Positions 1 to 9,081 of a DNA stretch of 64,000 nt are shown here, in pieces. Below the pieces are notes generated by a model. That model saw nothing but the letters and a program-made list of their open reading frames with translations. It was not told where the DNA came from and did no database searches. The translations under genes and the position numbers were made by a program. The stretch lies in contig CAVZBT010000012.1 in assembly GCA_963773605.1 (NCBI GenBank), positions 1,364,001 through 1,428,000 on the forward strand, given 5' to 3'. This DNA is from CAVZBT01 sp963773605 (lineage in GTDB: Bacteria > Acidobacteriota > UBA6911). The stretch's first letter is position 1, and each line of letters begins with the position of its first letter.

Positions 1-238
1 CTATTCCGTGGAGGTCACCGGGCTTCTGAAGCGCGGTGAAAACCGGCTCCGGATCGTGGTCGCAAATCTCGCGATCAACGACATGGCCGGCCATGCGCCG
101 CCCGACTACCGGCTGCTCAACCTGCGCTACGGCGTCAGGTTCGAGCCGCAGGATGTGGACCAGGTGAGGCCGATCCCCTCGGGTCTCCTCGGCCCCATAA
201 CCCTCACCGCGGGACCGCCGCCCCCTCCGCGACCCTGA
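1..238 (+). CDS. C-terminal end of a glycoside hydrolase (partial)
   Basis: The reading frame is open from base 2 and runs to a TGA at 236-238, so only the last 78 or so residues of a gene starting before the window are seen. The tail contains PDYRLLNLRYG followed by PSGLLGPITL, a wording I associate with the C-terminal beta-sandwich of large exported glycoside hydrolases of the GH2/GH106 (alpha-L-rhamnosidase-like) type. The preceding segment reads as a beta-strand-rich sugar-binding fold. No catalytic residue lies in the visible part, so substrate is unknown. A proline-rich end (PPPPPRP) closes the protein. Confidence 0.55.
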   Translation, partial: YSVEVTGLLKRGENRLRIVVANLAINDMAGHAPPDYRLLNLRYGVRFEPQDVDQVRPIPSGLLGPITLTAGPPPPPRP

Positions 239-358
239 TGTCCCACGGCAATCTGGAGTGCGGCGGCTCGACGCCGCTTTCCCCGCCTCGGCGCCGCCGC
301 ACTTCACAGCCGCCGGTGATCCGGCATGCTATCCTATTGCAGTTGGAAGGATCTGACC

Positions 359-1369
359 ATGAATCGATGCGGGCTTTGGGCGGTGGCTCTTGCCGCCACA
401 GTGGGGTTCGGAATGGTGCGGGCACAGAATACGGCAGACTCAAAAGCGGTGCTGCTCGTCGCCAACAAGGGGGACCAGTCGATCGGAATCATCGATCCGG
501 AGGCCGGCCGTATGGTCGCGGCCGTCAAAGAGAGCGGTGTGACGGCGCACGAAGTGACCGTCTCGCCCGACGGCCGCATCGCGTATGCGCCCATCTACGG
601 TAATTCAGGTGTAGGGATGCCGGGGACTGACGGCCGCACCCTCGACGTGATCGACATCGGCGCCCGCAGCGTAATCGTCACGATCGACCTGGGGCGGCCT
701 GTGCGTCCGCACCGTGCGCAGTTTGGCCCCGAAGGCTTGCTTTACGTCTCGGCCGAGCTGGCCAACGAGATCGATGTGATCGATCCCAGCACACGACAAA
801 TTGTCGGCTCCATTCCGACCGGCCAGCCGGAGTCGCACATGTTCGCGATCACTCGGGACGGGAAGCGCGCCTACACCTCCAACGTGCACGCGGGGACCGT
901 CAGCGCGGTCGACCTCGTCGCCCGCAAGGTGCTCGGCGTGATCGCGGTCGCAAAACATGCGCAGCGCATATCGCTATCCGTCGATGATCGGCGCGCGTTC
1001 ACCGCCGATCAACAGGAGCCGCGGCTGGCCGTGATCGACACCGCCACCAACGAGGTCTCCTCCTGGGTCGGGCTTCCGGGCATCGGATACGGGAGCGCGC
1101 CCACTCCTGACGGGAAACGCCTCATCATCGCGCTCCTGAAGGTGAACAAGGTCGCAGTGGTCGACCTGACGGGGATGAGGGTGGAGCAGGCGATCGAGGT
1201 TCCACCGGAGCCGCAGGAGGTCCTGGTCAGGCCCGACGGCGCTGTCGCCTTCGTCTCCTGCGACCGGAGCGCCAAGGTTGCCGTCATCGATCTGAGAACC
1301 CTCAAAGTGCGACACCTCATCGATGCGGGTCGGGGTGCCGACGGCCTCGCCTGGGCCCAGCCGAAGTAA
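359..1369 (+). CDS. Exported YVTN-type beta-propeller protein
   Basis: 336 residues. The ATG at 359 follows a GGAAGG-like ribosome site and starts a signal peptide (MNRCGLWAVALAATVGFGMV, cleavage near AQN), so I prefer it to an in-frame ATG at 326. The body is a chain of about 40-residue blades with the recurrent pattern VLLVANKGDQSIGIIDPEAGR, VIDIGARS, VIDPSTRQIV, VDLVARKVLGV, VIDTATNEV and VIDLRTLKV, the YVTN/NHL-like propeller. Such proteins are usually periplasmic binding or scaffold proteins; no catalytic motif is visible. It converges on the thioredoxin gene downstream. Confidence 0.8.
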   Translation: MNRCGLWAVALAATVGFGMVRAQNTADSKAVLLVANKGDQSIGIIDPEAGRMVAAVKESGVTAHEVTVSPDGRIAYAPIYGNSGVGMPGTDGRTLDVIDIGARSVIVTIDLGRPVRPHRAQFGPEGLLYVSAELANEIDVIDPSTRQIVGSIPTGQPESHMFAITRDGKRAYTSNVHAGTVSAVDLVARKVLGVIAVAKHAQRISLSVDDRRAFTADQQEPRLAVIDTATNEVSSWVGLPGIGYGSAPTPDGKRLIIALLKVNKVAVVDLTGMRVEQAIEVPPEPQEVLVRPDGAVAFVSCDRSAKVAVIDLRTLKVRHLIDAGRGADGLAWAQPK

Positions 1370-1442
1370 GTCACGTTGCTGATCCGCTGCCACTGCCGGT
1401 GAAAAAAACGCGCACCAGAGGCTGCTCTGCCTTCCGCGCCTC

Positions 1443-1862
1443 TTACCGGTTCGCCCCCGTTGCTCGTCCCGTAAGTTCCCGGAGTTCCCGAATCAGGCGC
1501 CGGCTGTCGCGCGCGCCCACGAGACGGCCCACTTCGTGCGCCTGGGCGTCCAGTACGACTATTGTGGGGAAGGCACGGACACTGAATCTTCTGGACAGCT
1601 GCGTCCCCTCGGCATCGGTGTCTGCAAAGAGACGCACGAAAACCTGGTTGCGCGAATACTCCACGAACTCAGGATCGGGATAGACCTCGCGGGCCATCCG
1701 CCTACAGTAGCCGCACCAACTCGCCGACATGTCCAAAACGACAAATTTCTTTTGCGCGCCAGCCTGTTTCAGCGCCTCGTCAAAGCTTTTCACCCATGCG
1801 ACCTCCGCGAACGAAGGCACGGAGAGAAGCAAGAGCGCCAGCAGCGATCGTACGTAAACCAT
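1443..1862 (-). CDS. Exported thioredoxin-like protein
   Basis: 139 residues with a signal peptide (first 20 residues, ending SFAE) and one thioredoxin domain. The redox pair is in WCGYC (Cys50 and Cys53) and the cis-proline is in RAFPTIVVLD (Pro99). The spacing and the DMSASWCGYCRRM context fit the thioredoxin_7/DsbDgamma-like group, which reduces or repairs disulfides outside the cytoplasm. It stands alone, convergent with the beta-propeller gene, with no DsbD or cytochrome partner in view. Confidence 0.85.
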   Translation of the reverse strand: MVYVRSLLALLLLSVPSFAEVAWVKSFDEALKQAGAQKKFVVLDMSASWCGYCRRMAREVYPDPEFVEYSRNQVFVRLFADTDAEGTQLSRRFSVRAFPTIVVLDAQAHEVGRLVGARDSRRLIRELRELTGRATGANR

Positions 1863-1914
1863 AGCACCTCAAATCTGCGGTGGACCTGCCTGCCATCTAT
1901 CTCGCAGCCGGACT

Positions 1915-2340
1915 CTAGCGATCGCCTCGCGCAGGGACGAGGCAAACCAGCGGGCAAGGGGTACGCTTCATCAGGTATTGTGATGTGGTGCCCAGCATGT
2001 AGTCTCTGAACGTCCTGTCGTGGTGATAGCCGATCACCGCCATGTCCGCCGGAGCCGACGCCATTTCGTCAAGAAGGGCGCCGCCCGCGTCGCGGGCCCG
2101 CAGCAAGCGCGTGACGACCTCGAATCCGTGAGCCCGCGCGACCCTCTCCGCCGCCGCCAATGCCTCCCTCCCCGTGGCTTCCAGGTCCGGGATTTCCGCA
2201 TCCAGAGGAGTCGGGTCGGGCAGCTCGATCACGTGCACCAATATCGCCACCCCCCCTTCGGGCGCCAGAGAGGCGGCCAGGCGCGTGAGCAACTCGGCTT
2301 CTTCGACACTCTTGAGTGCGACCAGTATGCGCTTGCTCAT
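1915..2340 (-). CDS. Universal stress protein (UspA family)
   Basis: 141 residues. An AGGAGTG ribosome site lies 7 bases before the ATG at 2340, which decides the start over a longer upstream frame. The sequence opens MSKRILVALKSVEEAELLTRL and ends with the Usp nucleotide-loop region (VIGYHHDRTFRDYMLGTTSQYLMKRTPCPLV). The canonical GxxG(x9)GS ATP loop is altered (GYHHDRTFRDYMLGTTSQ) but recognisable. Single Usp domain, cytoplasmic; role in stress endurance is inferred from the family only. Confidence 0.8.
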   Translation of the reverse strand: MSKRILVALKSVEEAELLTRLAASLAPEGGVAILVHVIELPDPTPLDAEIPDLEATGREALAAAERVARAHGFEVVTRLLRARDAGGALLDEMASAPADMAVIGYHHDRTFRDYMLGTTSQYLMKRTPCPLVCLVPARGDR

Positions 2341-2544
2341 GGGATCACTCCTTTTTTGCCGACGCAACCGCTCCATCGGCCGATGGCGGCGAGCGCTGGA
2401 AGGTGTCGGCGCGGCTTCCGACCCGCCGCCATCGGTCCGGTTTCCGGTAGTGCTGCTTCTCTACGCCTGCTGCCGGGGAGTATGCTCCCGGCCACCCGAC
2501 GTACGCACGACAAAATGCCGGGAAATCGACCGGGGGCGCAAAGA

Positions 2545-2646
2545 TCAGTGCCATGTCCGGACCGGCGACGGATCGTCCCGGGTTTGTGCCGCTGCCGAGT
2601 TCACGAGAACCGCAGCACAAAGCAGCATCGTGCGCAGTGTTTTCAC
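2545..2646 (-). CDS. Small signal-peptide ORF, possibly a broken gene start
   Basis: A GTG at 2646 with GAGGTG a few bases upstream opens a 33-residue frame starting VKTLRTMLLCAAVLVNSAAA followed by QTRDD, a convincing signal peptide. It stops after TWH. Either this is the stranded start of a longer exported protein whose remainder has decayed (nothing homologous was recognised towards 2345) or a very small secreted peptide. The upstream region faces the exported-isomerase gene. Confidence 0.35.
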   Translation of the reverse strand: MKTLRTMLLCAAVLVNSAAAQTRDDPSPVRTWH

Positions 2647-2848
2647 ATTACACCTCGTTTCCGTTAACCTGCAGGACCCTGATGACTAGTGAGACAACAC
2701 GGTCTGATCAAAGTTCCTTTGGGCGCTGAATAACCATCAGCTCCGGTGCGCGGTGCGCCGGCCGTGTCCTGCGCAATTTGCCAAGAACACGATCCTCGGG
2801 AGCGAGCCTCCCGGGTTATGATGGTGCATCCATCAACGGAGGTGCTCC

Positions 2849-3939
2849 ATGGCACTCGGCCGCAGGGAATTCACCAGAATCACCGCAGCGGCGGCGATCT
2901 CCGGGATCGGCGCTGCTTCGCCTTTCCGCGCGGCGGCGCCGCGCGCCGCGCGGATCAGGATTTCGGTTCAGGTCGGCGGTAACCCGTCCGACGAAGACCT
3001 CCAGTTCGTCAAACAGCTCGGGGTGGAGTACGTCAACCTGAACACCGGCGGGAAAGACGCCACACTCGAGAATTTCAGCCGGCTCAAGCAGAGGGTCGAA
3101 GCGGCGACGCTGAAGGTCTGGAATATAGGAAACAGCAATGTCCACAACATGGAAGAGGTCACGCTGAACCTGCCGGGGCGCGACCGCAAGATCGAAGAGT
3201 ACAAGGAGTATCTCGAGAACCTCGCCAAAGTGGGGGTCGGCTACACGACCTACGCGCACATGGGCAACGGCATCTGGAGCACGGAGCGCGAAGCTACGCG
3301 CGGCGGCGCCTCAGCCCGCGGCGTTCGACCTGGCGACGGCCGACCAGGGGAACTGGGCCGGGAAGGTGTTTACGGGCCCGCTGACACACGGGCGCAGGTA
3401 CGGCGAAAAAGAGATCTGGGACAACTACACGCACTTCGTCCGGCAGGTGGTCCCGGTCGCCGAGCGCCTGGGCATCCGCATCGGGATTCACCCCGACGAC
3501 CCGCCCGTGCCGGAACTGGGAGGCGTGCCCGCGCTGCATATTCAGCAGCTTCGAAGGCTACCGCCGGGCCCTCGAGATCGCCGCCAGCCCCAACGTCGGC
3601 CTCTGCCTGTGCGTGGGGTGCTGGCTGGAAGGAGGCAAAACCATGGGCAAGGACGTCGTCGAGACGATCCGCTACTTCGGCCGCAAGGGAAAGATCTTCA
3701 AGGTGCACTTCCGGAACGTCAATGCCCCCTTGCCGCATTTCGTGGAGACGTTCATGGACGACGGCTACGCGAAAATGTACCCGGTCATGCGCGCCCTGCG
3801 GGAGGTGAACTTCGACGGGGCCGTGATTGCCGACCACCTCCCCGCGCTCCTGGGAGGACCTCGGGCCGGAACAGCCTACAGCGTCGCCTATATGCGGGCC
3901 CTGATCGAGCGCGCCGACGACGAGTTCGGCCGGGGCTGA
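2849..3939 (+). pseudogene. Tat-exported mannonate-dehydratase/isomerase-like TIM barrel, frameshifted twice
   Basis: A Tat signal (MALGRREFTRITAAAAISGIG) leads into a sugar phosphate isomerase/UxuA-like barrel. The reading frame changes near 3297-3310, after WSTEREATRG, into AFDLATADQGNWAGKVFTGP, and again near 3525-3535, after PELGGVP, into CIFSSFEGYRRALEIAASPNVG. The third frame runs cleanly to TGA at 3937. All three parts are collinear with one protein of about 360 residues and retain barrel motifs such as IGIHPDDPP, FKVHFRNV and IADH. Two isolated single-base shifts could be assembly errors as well as true inactivation. The ribosome site AACGGAGG lies upstream of the ATG at 2849. Confidence 0.7.
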
Positions 3940-4129
3940 CTCGCCGACCACTCGCACATGGTACGACTTAGCCCGGATAATTCATGAAAAATCGAGCAAA
4001 ACGGACTTTGGGACGCGGATTAGCGCCGACAGACGCCGACGGCATCTGATGATTCCGTCGGCGTGGGGAGCGTTTGTCGCGTCCTCATTGATCCAGGTTA
4101 GGCCTGAATTCTGCTGGGGGCAGACTCCG

Positions 4130-4810
4130 ATGTTCAGGAAAAGCTCACTACTGCTGGTGTGCGGGCTGATGCTGGCGTGCGCGCGAGGGCTTTGGCCCGA
4201 GAAGCAGGGCGCGTCTCCCGATGAAGAGGTCGTGGTGGAGCACGATCCTAAGTCGGCGGACGCGACTTACACGATCGCGTCCGGCGATTGCAGGATCTCC
4301 TGGACCGTTTACGGATCCGAAGCCAATCGTGGGGTGATTCGCCACAGTTCGGATTGCGGGCTCACCCTGGGAGAACAGGCCCCGCGGATCGGGAAAGTGC
4401 TGCGCAGGGTGATGCAGACCGGGGAATTTCGCACGCTCAGCTGGGGACGGCTGTATCCGGACGGGGCCCGGGACGCCACCATGGCGGTCCGGCTCGCGGC
4501 AGCGGCGCTCCGCTCGAGGGAGTGGGACAGGACCAGGGGCGTCCCCCGCGGTGGGGACATCAACGGTTGGGTGCGGCAGCTGGCGAATGAAGCGTCGATT
4601 TTTGAAGAGTTGCGACCGGTTTTCCGAGAGGCGGGCCTCGAGATCCAATTGACCAGCGTGGAGAAGGTGCTGGTGCAGCAGGCGGGCCGACTGCCATTTT
4701 CCGACAGGCTGCTGGAGGCCGGGGCGCGCCGGAACGACAGGGTGCCCTTCGACTGCCAGGCGTGGTTCTCCGTGCGGCCGACGCGCGCGACGGGGCAGCC
4801 CCGACCCTGA
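4130..4810 (+). CDS. Putative lipoprotein, unknown function
   Basis: 226 residues from the ATG at 4130, chosen because it begins a lipoprotein signal (MFRKSSLLLVCGLMLACARG with a lipobox ending at Cys19); an in-frame ATG at 4049 adds 27 residues without signal character. The mature part has two cysteines (in DCRISW and HSSDCGLTLG) and a mixed alpha/beta composition without a domain I recognise. It is followed after 65 bases by the cysteine-rich protein gene on the same strand. Confidence 0.55.
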   Translation: MFRKSSLLLVCGLMLACARGLWPEKQGASPDEEVVVEHDPKSADATYTIASGDCRISWTVYGSEANRGVIRHSSDCGLTLGEQAPRIGKVLRRVMQTGEFRTLSWGRLYPDGARDATMAVRLAAAALRSREWDRTRGVPRGGDINGWVRQLANEASIFEELRPVFREAGLEIQLTSVEKVLVQQAGRLPFSDRLLEAGARRNDRVPFDCQAWFSVRPTRATGQPRP

Positions 4811-4875
4811 GCCACGGCGCAGGAGTGCAGGGTGCGCCTGGACGGGCAGGCGAGCGGAACTGAGGAGAGTGACGC

Positions 4876-5190
4876 ATGCCGGAAAGCGATGTCCGCTGCA
4901 GCCGCTGCGGGCGGCTGTTTGAGAAGGAGGAGTGCGTGGGTTGCATCTCCGGCAGGATCATGGGCGACGAGTGCACCGACTCCTATTACTGGTGCGGCGG
5001 CTGCGCCGTGTACACCGTCCGCCTGTGCCGCGAGGTTTTCGCCGGACCGGAGACGGCACACGATTCCGAGCCGATACCGAGGGAGGAGGGAGACCGGAGG
5101 CTGGAGTTGATCCGGAGCTGTCCCGAACCGCACCACGAGCGATGCCGCTGCGAGGGGCACCGGGCCTATTTTGGGGATTGGCTCGATTAG
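4876..5190 (+). CDS. Small cysteine-rich protein, likely metal-binding
   Basis: 104 residues with eleven cysteines (8, 11, 20, 23, 33, 40, 43, 51, 82, 90, 92) including CSRC, CVGC and CGGC pairs, so at least two zinc-ribbon-like sites are plausible. A GGAGAG sequence lies upstream of the ATG. There is no signal peptide or membrane segment, suggesting a cytosolic protein. I do not recognise the family; the second half (EPHHERCRCEGHR) adds a His/Cys cluster. Confidence 0.55.
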   Translation: MPESDVRCSRCGRLFEKEECVGCISGRIMGDECTDSYYWCGGCAVYTVRLCREVFAGPETAHDSEPIPREEGDRRLELIRSCPEPHHERCRCEGHRAYFGDWLD

Positions 5191-5697
5191 CCCGCGCGCT
5201 GACGCAGGTTGGCCCGCTCGGCTTTAAAGGCGGCGCCAACTGACGAGCAGTGCTGTTTTCCGTGTGTTCCGTGTCTTCCGGGCTGGCTTTGCTCTTAGCC
5301 ACCCAGCGCCGGCGATCGGGGTTCCGGCACCCGTCGGGCCTCGGCTTGCGCAGGGCCCGGTTCGGCAGCGTCCCCTTCGTGCCAGCGCTGGAGCAGCCCT
5401 CCTGAGAAACTCCGCCTTGGCGCGCACGACGATGTCGTTCTGGAACCGGGCTTCCATGCGATGGTCGTACACGTAGGCTTTGACCCCGCATCTGCAGGAA
5501 CGGGGTTTCGCTGAACCGGAAAAAGCGTCCTTGTCCATCCGCGTCTCTTTGTGGCATGGAGTTAGACGCCGCCCGACGGAATCTGCTACAAGATAAGGGC
5601 GACAGCCCGACCTGCCGCCCGGGGCTTTGGGAGGCAGGTCGGGGAATGTTCCGCCTGGAGAGAGACAGACAGCTCTGGAAACTCTGGAGGTCACCGC
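5191..5697. other. Gene-poor stretch
   Basis: No convincing coding frame. Open frames here are antisense or low-complexity. The segment near 5255-5300 reads like the CGTGTTCCGTGTCTTCCG intergenic filler common in this kind of genome. The last 40 bases hold the GGAGG ribosome site of the next gene. Confidence 0.4.
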
Positions 5698-6153
5698 ATG
5701 GACATGCTCTCGGGATCGTTGGCCGCGTTGATTCTGGTTATTGTTGCCCAGGGAACTGGGGGGATGAGCGATGACGCCGCCGTCCGCGCCGTCGTTCAAC
5801 GGTACATGGACGCCCGGGACCATCAGAGTGCGGCTGAAGTGGAGGCGCTCTTCACCGCCGACGCGGACCAGCTCGTCTCTTCCGGGGAGTGGCGCAAGGG
5901 CCGGAGCCAGGTCGTCGCCGGTACGTTGGCGAGCTCCCGGAATTCGGGCGGAAAGCGCACCATCGCGGTGGAGTCCGTCCGATTCGTCGCCCCAGGAGTG
6001 GCTCTCGCGGACGGAAGGTATGAGCTCACCGGGCTTCAAGACGGCTCGAGCCGCAGGATGTGGAGCACGCTGGTCGTGATACGCGGCCCCGACGGCTGGC
6101 GCATCACTGCGATCCGAAACATGTTGCCGGCCCCCCCTGCCCCCGTCAAATGA
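5698..6153 (+). CDS. Exported SnoaL/DUF4440-like (NTF2-fold) protein
   Basis: 151 residues with a hydrophobic leader (MDMLSGSLAALILVIVAQG) and then an NTF2-like domain: the helix AAVRAVVQRYMDARDHQSAAEVEALFTADADQL, the central WRKGRSQVVAGTLA and C-terminal strands ending WRITAIRNMLP. This is the pattern of SgcJ/EcaC and DUF4440 proteins, whose substrates are mostly unknown. GGAGG lies 8 bases before the ATG. Confidence 0.7.
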   Translation: MDMLSGSLAALILVIVAQGTGGMSDDAAVRAVVQRYMDARDHQSAAEVEALFTADADQLVSSGEWRKGRSQVVAGTLASSRNSGGKRTIAVESVRFVAPGVALADGRYELTGLQDGSSRRMWSTLVVIRGPDGWRITAIRNMLPAPPAPVK

Positions 6154-6371
6154 GTGGGCGGTACACAGGATGAGCTAGCCGGGCCGCGGCGGGCCGACGC
6201 GGCCCACTGGCCCGCCGGCACCTCGTTTGCGGGCGCCCGGCTGTCCTGCACCGGTCGGCTAACCGTTGCCACAGCGATCGAAACACGGGCCGGGAGCTCT
6301 CCTCAAAAGGGCAAGACGCCAAGACTCAAGGAACCGCGTTTCGGTTATGATGAGGCCCTGGAGGAATTGCG

Positions 6372-7598
6372 ATGCACGGATATCTCGCGGCCCTGATCGT
6401 TTCACTTATTGCGGCAGCACAACCCGCGAAACAATACGACTGGCCGCAGTGGCAGGGGCTAGACCGGAACAATCTCTCCGCCGAAACCGGGCTGCTGAAA
6501 TCCTGGCCGCCCGCGGGCCCGCCCGTGGCGTGGTCGATTTCTGGGCTGGGCAAGGGGTATGGAACCGTGTCCATCAAAGGGAACGCCATCTACGTGCAGG
6601 GCACCCAGCGCGACAAGAGCGTCGTGCACGCCCTGGGCCGCGCCGACGGCACCCTTCTGTGGGTCCGCCCCCTCGGCGCCAGTCTGCCAGCCGATAACGG
6701 CGGAGGCCCCAGGGGCACCCCTACCGTGGACGGAGACCGGGTGTACGCGCTCAGTGAGGCCGGCGATCTCGCTTGCCTCCGGGTCCAGGACGGCGCCGTG
6801 GTCTGGAGCAGGAACATCCTGAAGGATTTTTCGGCACGGAACATCCAGTGGCTCATCAGCGAGTCGCCCCTGGTCGACGGCGGCAACGTCATAGTCACGC
6901 CGGGGGGCACGCATGCCGGCATCGTGGCCCTGGACAAGATGACGGGCAAAACAGTCTGGACGTGCAAGGAGCTCAGCGATCCGGCGGGATACTCGTCGTG
7001 CGTCGTCGGGGAGGCCTACGGCCTGCGCATCGTCACGACGCTCATGTCCAAAGCCGCCGTCGGGGTGAGCGCCGACGACGGAAGGCTGCTCTGGCGCTAT
7101 GGGCCGGTGGCCAACAGCACGGCGAACATCACAACCCCGGTGTTCAGCGGCAACCGGGTGTTTTACACCTCGGGTTACGACACGGGCTGCGCGCTCCTTG
7201 AGATCACCACGGGCGCGGGCGGGTTGTCGATCCGGGACGTCTATTTCAGCCGCTCGATGGTCAACCACCATGGAGGCGTTGTCCTGGTCGGCGGCCACGT
7301 GTACGGCTTCTCCAACAGCACCCTCACCTGCGTGAGCTTCGACACGGGGAAGGTCGTGTGGAAACACCGCAGCGTGGGGAAGGGATCGTTGACGTTCGCC
7401 GACGGCAACCTGTATCTCCTGTCGGAGGGGAACACTGTCGGGCTGGCCGAGGCCAGCCCCGCGGGTTACGTTGAGAAGGGGCGCTTCAGGATCAAGGACG
7501 AAGGATACTCGAGCTGGGCGCATCCGGTCGTCTGCGGTGCGCGGCTCTACATCCGCAATCAGTCGACCCTGTCCTGCTACAGCCTGTCTCCCCCGTGA
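6372..7598 (+). CDS. PQQ-like beta-propeller repeat protein, exported
   Basis: 408 residues with a short N-terminal signal (MHGYLAALIVSLIAAAQP) and then DWPQWQGLDRNNLSAETGLLKSW, the characteristic opening of planctomycete and acidobacterial outer-membrane-protein-assembly (PQQ_2) propellers. Blades repeat the pattern VYALSEAGDLACLRVQDGAVVWSRN, IVALDKMTGKTVWT, VSADDGRLLWRY and VSFDTGKVVWKH. No haem or metal site is evident, so a binding or scaffold role is more likely than dehydrogenase activity. GGAGGAATTGCG precedes the ATG. Confidence 0.85.
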   Translation: MHGYLAALIVSLIAAAQPAKQYDWPQWQGLDRNNLSAETGLLKSWPPAGPPVAWSISGLGKGYGTVSIKGNAIYVQGTQRDKSVVHALGRADGTLLWVRPLGASLPADNGGGPRGTPTVDGDRVYALSEAGDLACLRVQDGAVVWSRNILKDFSARNIQWLISESPLVDGGNVIVTPGGTHAGIVALDKMTGKTVWTCKELSDPAGYSSCVVGEAYGLRIVTTLMSKAAVGVSADDGRLLWRYGPVANSTANITTPVFSGNRVFYTSGYDTGCALLEITTGAGGLSIRDVYFSRSMVNHHGGVVLVGGHVYGFSNSTLTCVSFDTGKVVWKHRSVGKGSLTFADGNLYLLSEGNTVGLAEASPAGYVEKGRFRIKDEGYSSWAHPVVCGARLYIRNQSTLSCYSLSPP

Positions 7599-7721
7599 GG
7601 CCGAACAAGAGCCAGGTGCCGGGAGGACAGGAGCGAGCCGACCGCCTCATGAACAACAACAGGGTACATTCAGGAAAAGCACCGGGGTCGCGCCGAGCCG
7701 GGTGCCCCCCCTGACTCGGTC

Positions 7722-8858
7722 TCATCGGTTTTCGTAGAGCTTTATGTTCCCCGTCGAGGCCCCGATACAGACGATATCCGGTTTGCCGTCGCCGGTGAAG
7801 TCGTCGACCTTGCAGTCCGCGGCGGCGACACCCCCGCGATCGAGCACGGTTTTCCGCCAGCGCTCGCCGGCGGCGTCCGCGGCCTGATAGATCGACACCT
7901 CGAATCCCTGCCCCCGGAAGCCGCCGACGATCTCGTCGCGGCCATCCCCGTCGAGGTCTCCCGTCGCGAGCGCGTGACCGTTCACCATGCCGTCCTCCAG
8001 CACGAGCCGCGTCCAGGAAGAACCGCGGGGGAGGTATGCGACGATTTGATTCCCGTGCCAGGGCTCAATGGCGGCCAGGAACTGTTGCTTGCCGAGCCGT
8101 CCGAGCCGCACCTCGCTGCTGCCGCATTCCGGGCACGGCCGGGGGTCGCCGCGCGCGACGAGAGTGGACACCCATTTGCCGTTCCGGTACTCCAGCCGGT
8201 GCAACCCTTCGAAGCTCGCCGTCATCAGCTGCTGGCCGGGCCTGCCCTCCCAGTTGACGGGCGTGATCGCGTGCAGGATACCGCGCCGGGGCTCCGGCAG
8301 GACTTCGCGTTTCCACGACCCGGGCCGGTAGGCAAAGACGGGGGCGAAGTCGTCGTAGAGAGGAGGCCGGGCCTTGACTCCGACCAGCGGGGCCAGCAGG
8401 AGGATCTTCGAGCCACGACCTTCGAGATCGATCCAGCGGACGCGGTGGGCGGTCGGAACGCGATCGATCTCCCGCGCCGTCCACGGCGCGCGCACATCGG
8501 AGCCGCTCTTCAAAATGACGAGGTTCCCGGGGCTCTTTTCCGGGTTGGTCTCGAACCCATAGGCGAGCGCGACCTCCGGGATGCCGTCGCCGTCGGTGTC
8601 CCAGCAATCTGCGTTGATGGGCCGCCGCACGCCGGTCACGAGCACGTGCCGCTCCCAGCGCGGGTTTTCAAACCACGCCACTTCATCCGAGCGCTCGTCG
8701 ATGGCGATCAGGTCTTTCCTGCCGTCGGCGTTGAGATCCGCGGCGGCCAACTGGTACCCGACCTGCAGGTCCCCGCTGACCACGTGTTCGCGAAACCGCG
8801 GCGTTGGAACCTGGAGTCCGGCAAGAACCAACACGAGCAGTGTGTGGGTGCGGACCAC
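7722..8858 (-). CDS. Exported FG-GAP/VCBS repeat protein
   Basis: 378 residues. I start at the GTG at 8858, which has GGGAGG upstream and opens a signal peptide (VVRTHTLLVLVLAGLQV). Three calcium-loop-like FG-GAP repeats are visible: AADLNADGRKDLIAI, DTDGDGIPEVALAY, and GDLDGDGRDEIVGGF, with a final DDFTGDGKPDIVCIG. A CPEC pair sits mid-protein. It is divergent from the HTH/FG-GAP gene at 9082, which shares the repeat type, so a functional link is plausible. Confidence 0.8.
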   Translation of the reverse strand: MVRTHTLLVLVLAGLQVPTPRFREHVVSGDLQVGYQLAAADLNADGRKDLIAIDERSDEVAWFENPRWERHVLVTGVRRPINADCWDTDGDGIPEVALAYGFETNPEKSPGNLVILKSGSDVRAPWTAREIDRVPTAHRVRWIDLEGRGSKILLLAPLVGVKARPPLYDDFAPVFAYRPGSWKREVLPEPRRGILHAITPVNWEGRPGQQLMTASFEGLHRLEYRNGKWVSTLVARGDPRPCPECGSSEVRLGRLGKQQFLAAIEPWHGNQIVAYLPRGSSWTRLVLEDGMVNGHALATGDLDGDGRDEIVGGFRGQGFEVSIYQAADAAGERWRKTVLDRGGVAAADCKVDDFTGDGKPDIVCIGASTGNIKLYENR

Positions 8859-9081
8859 GGCAACCTCCCTTTCGTCGACCGCCAGTGCCCCCGGTTGTCC
8901 CACCCTGTCGATACGATCCGGCAGTGCTCGGCTTTGAGCCGCGGGCACAACTCTGGTTTCGGCGGTCCGAGGCCAGGCGCTGGCGCGCGGCGCCTATTTT
9001 GGTTGCGGTTACGCCGAGCCGTGCTACATTCGGGCTACAGACGGACTGATCTTACGCTTGACGAGGTTATTCTACACGACC

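Noticed and set aside
5224..6039. Long minus-strand open frame (271 codons)
   Set aside because: It runs antisense to the SnoaL-like gene, has no ribosome site and an Arg/Pro-rich composition typical of high-GC shadow frames.
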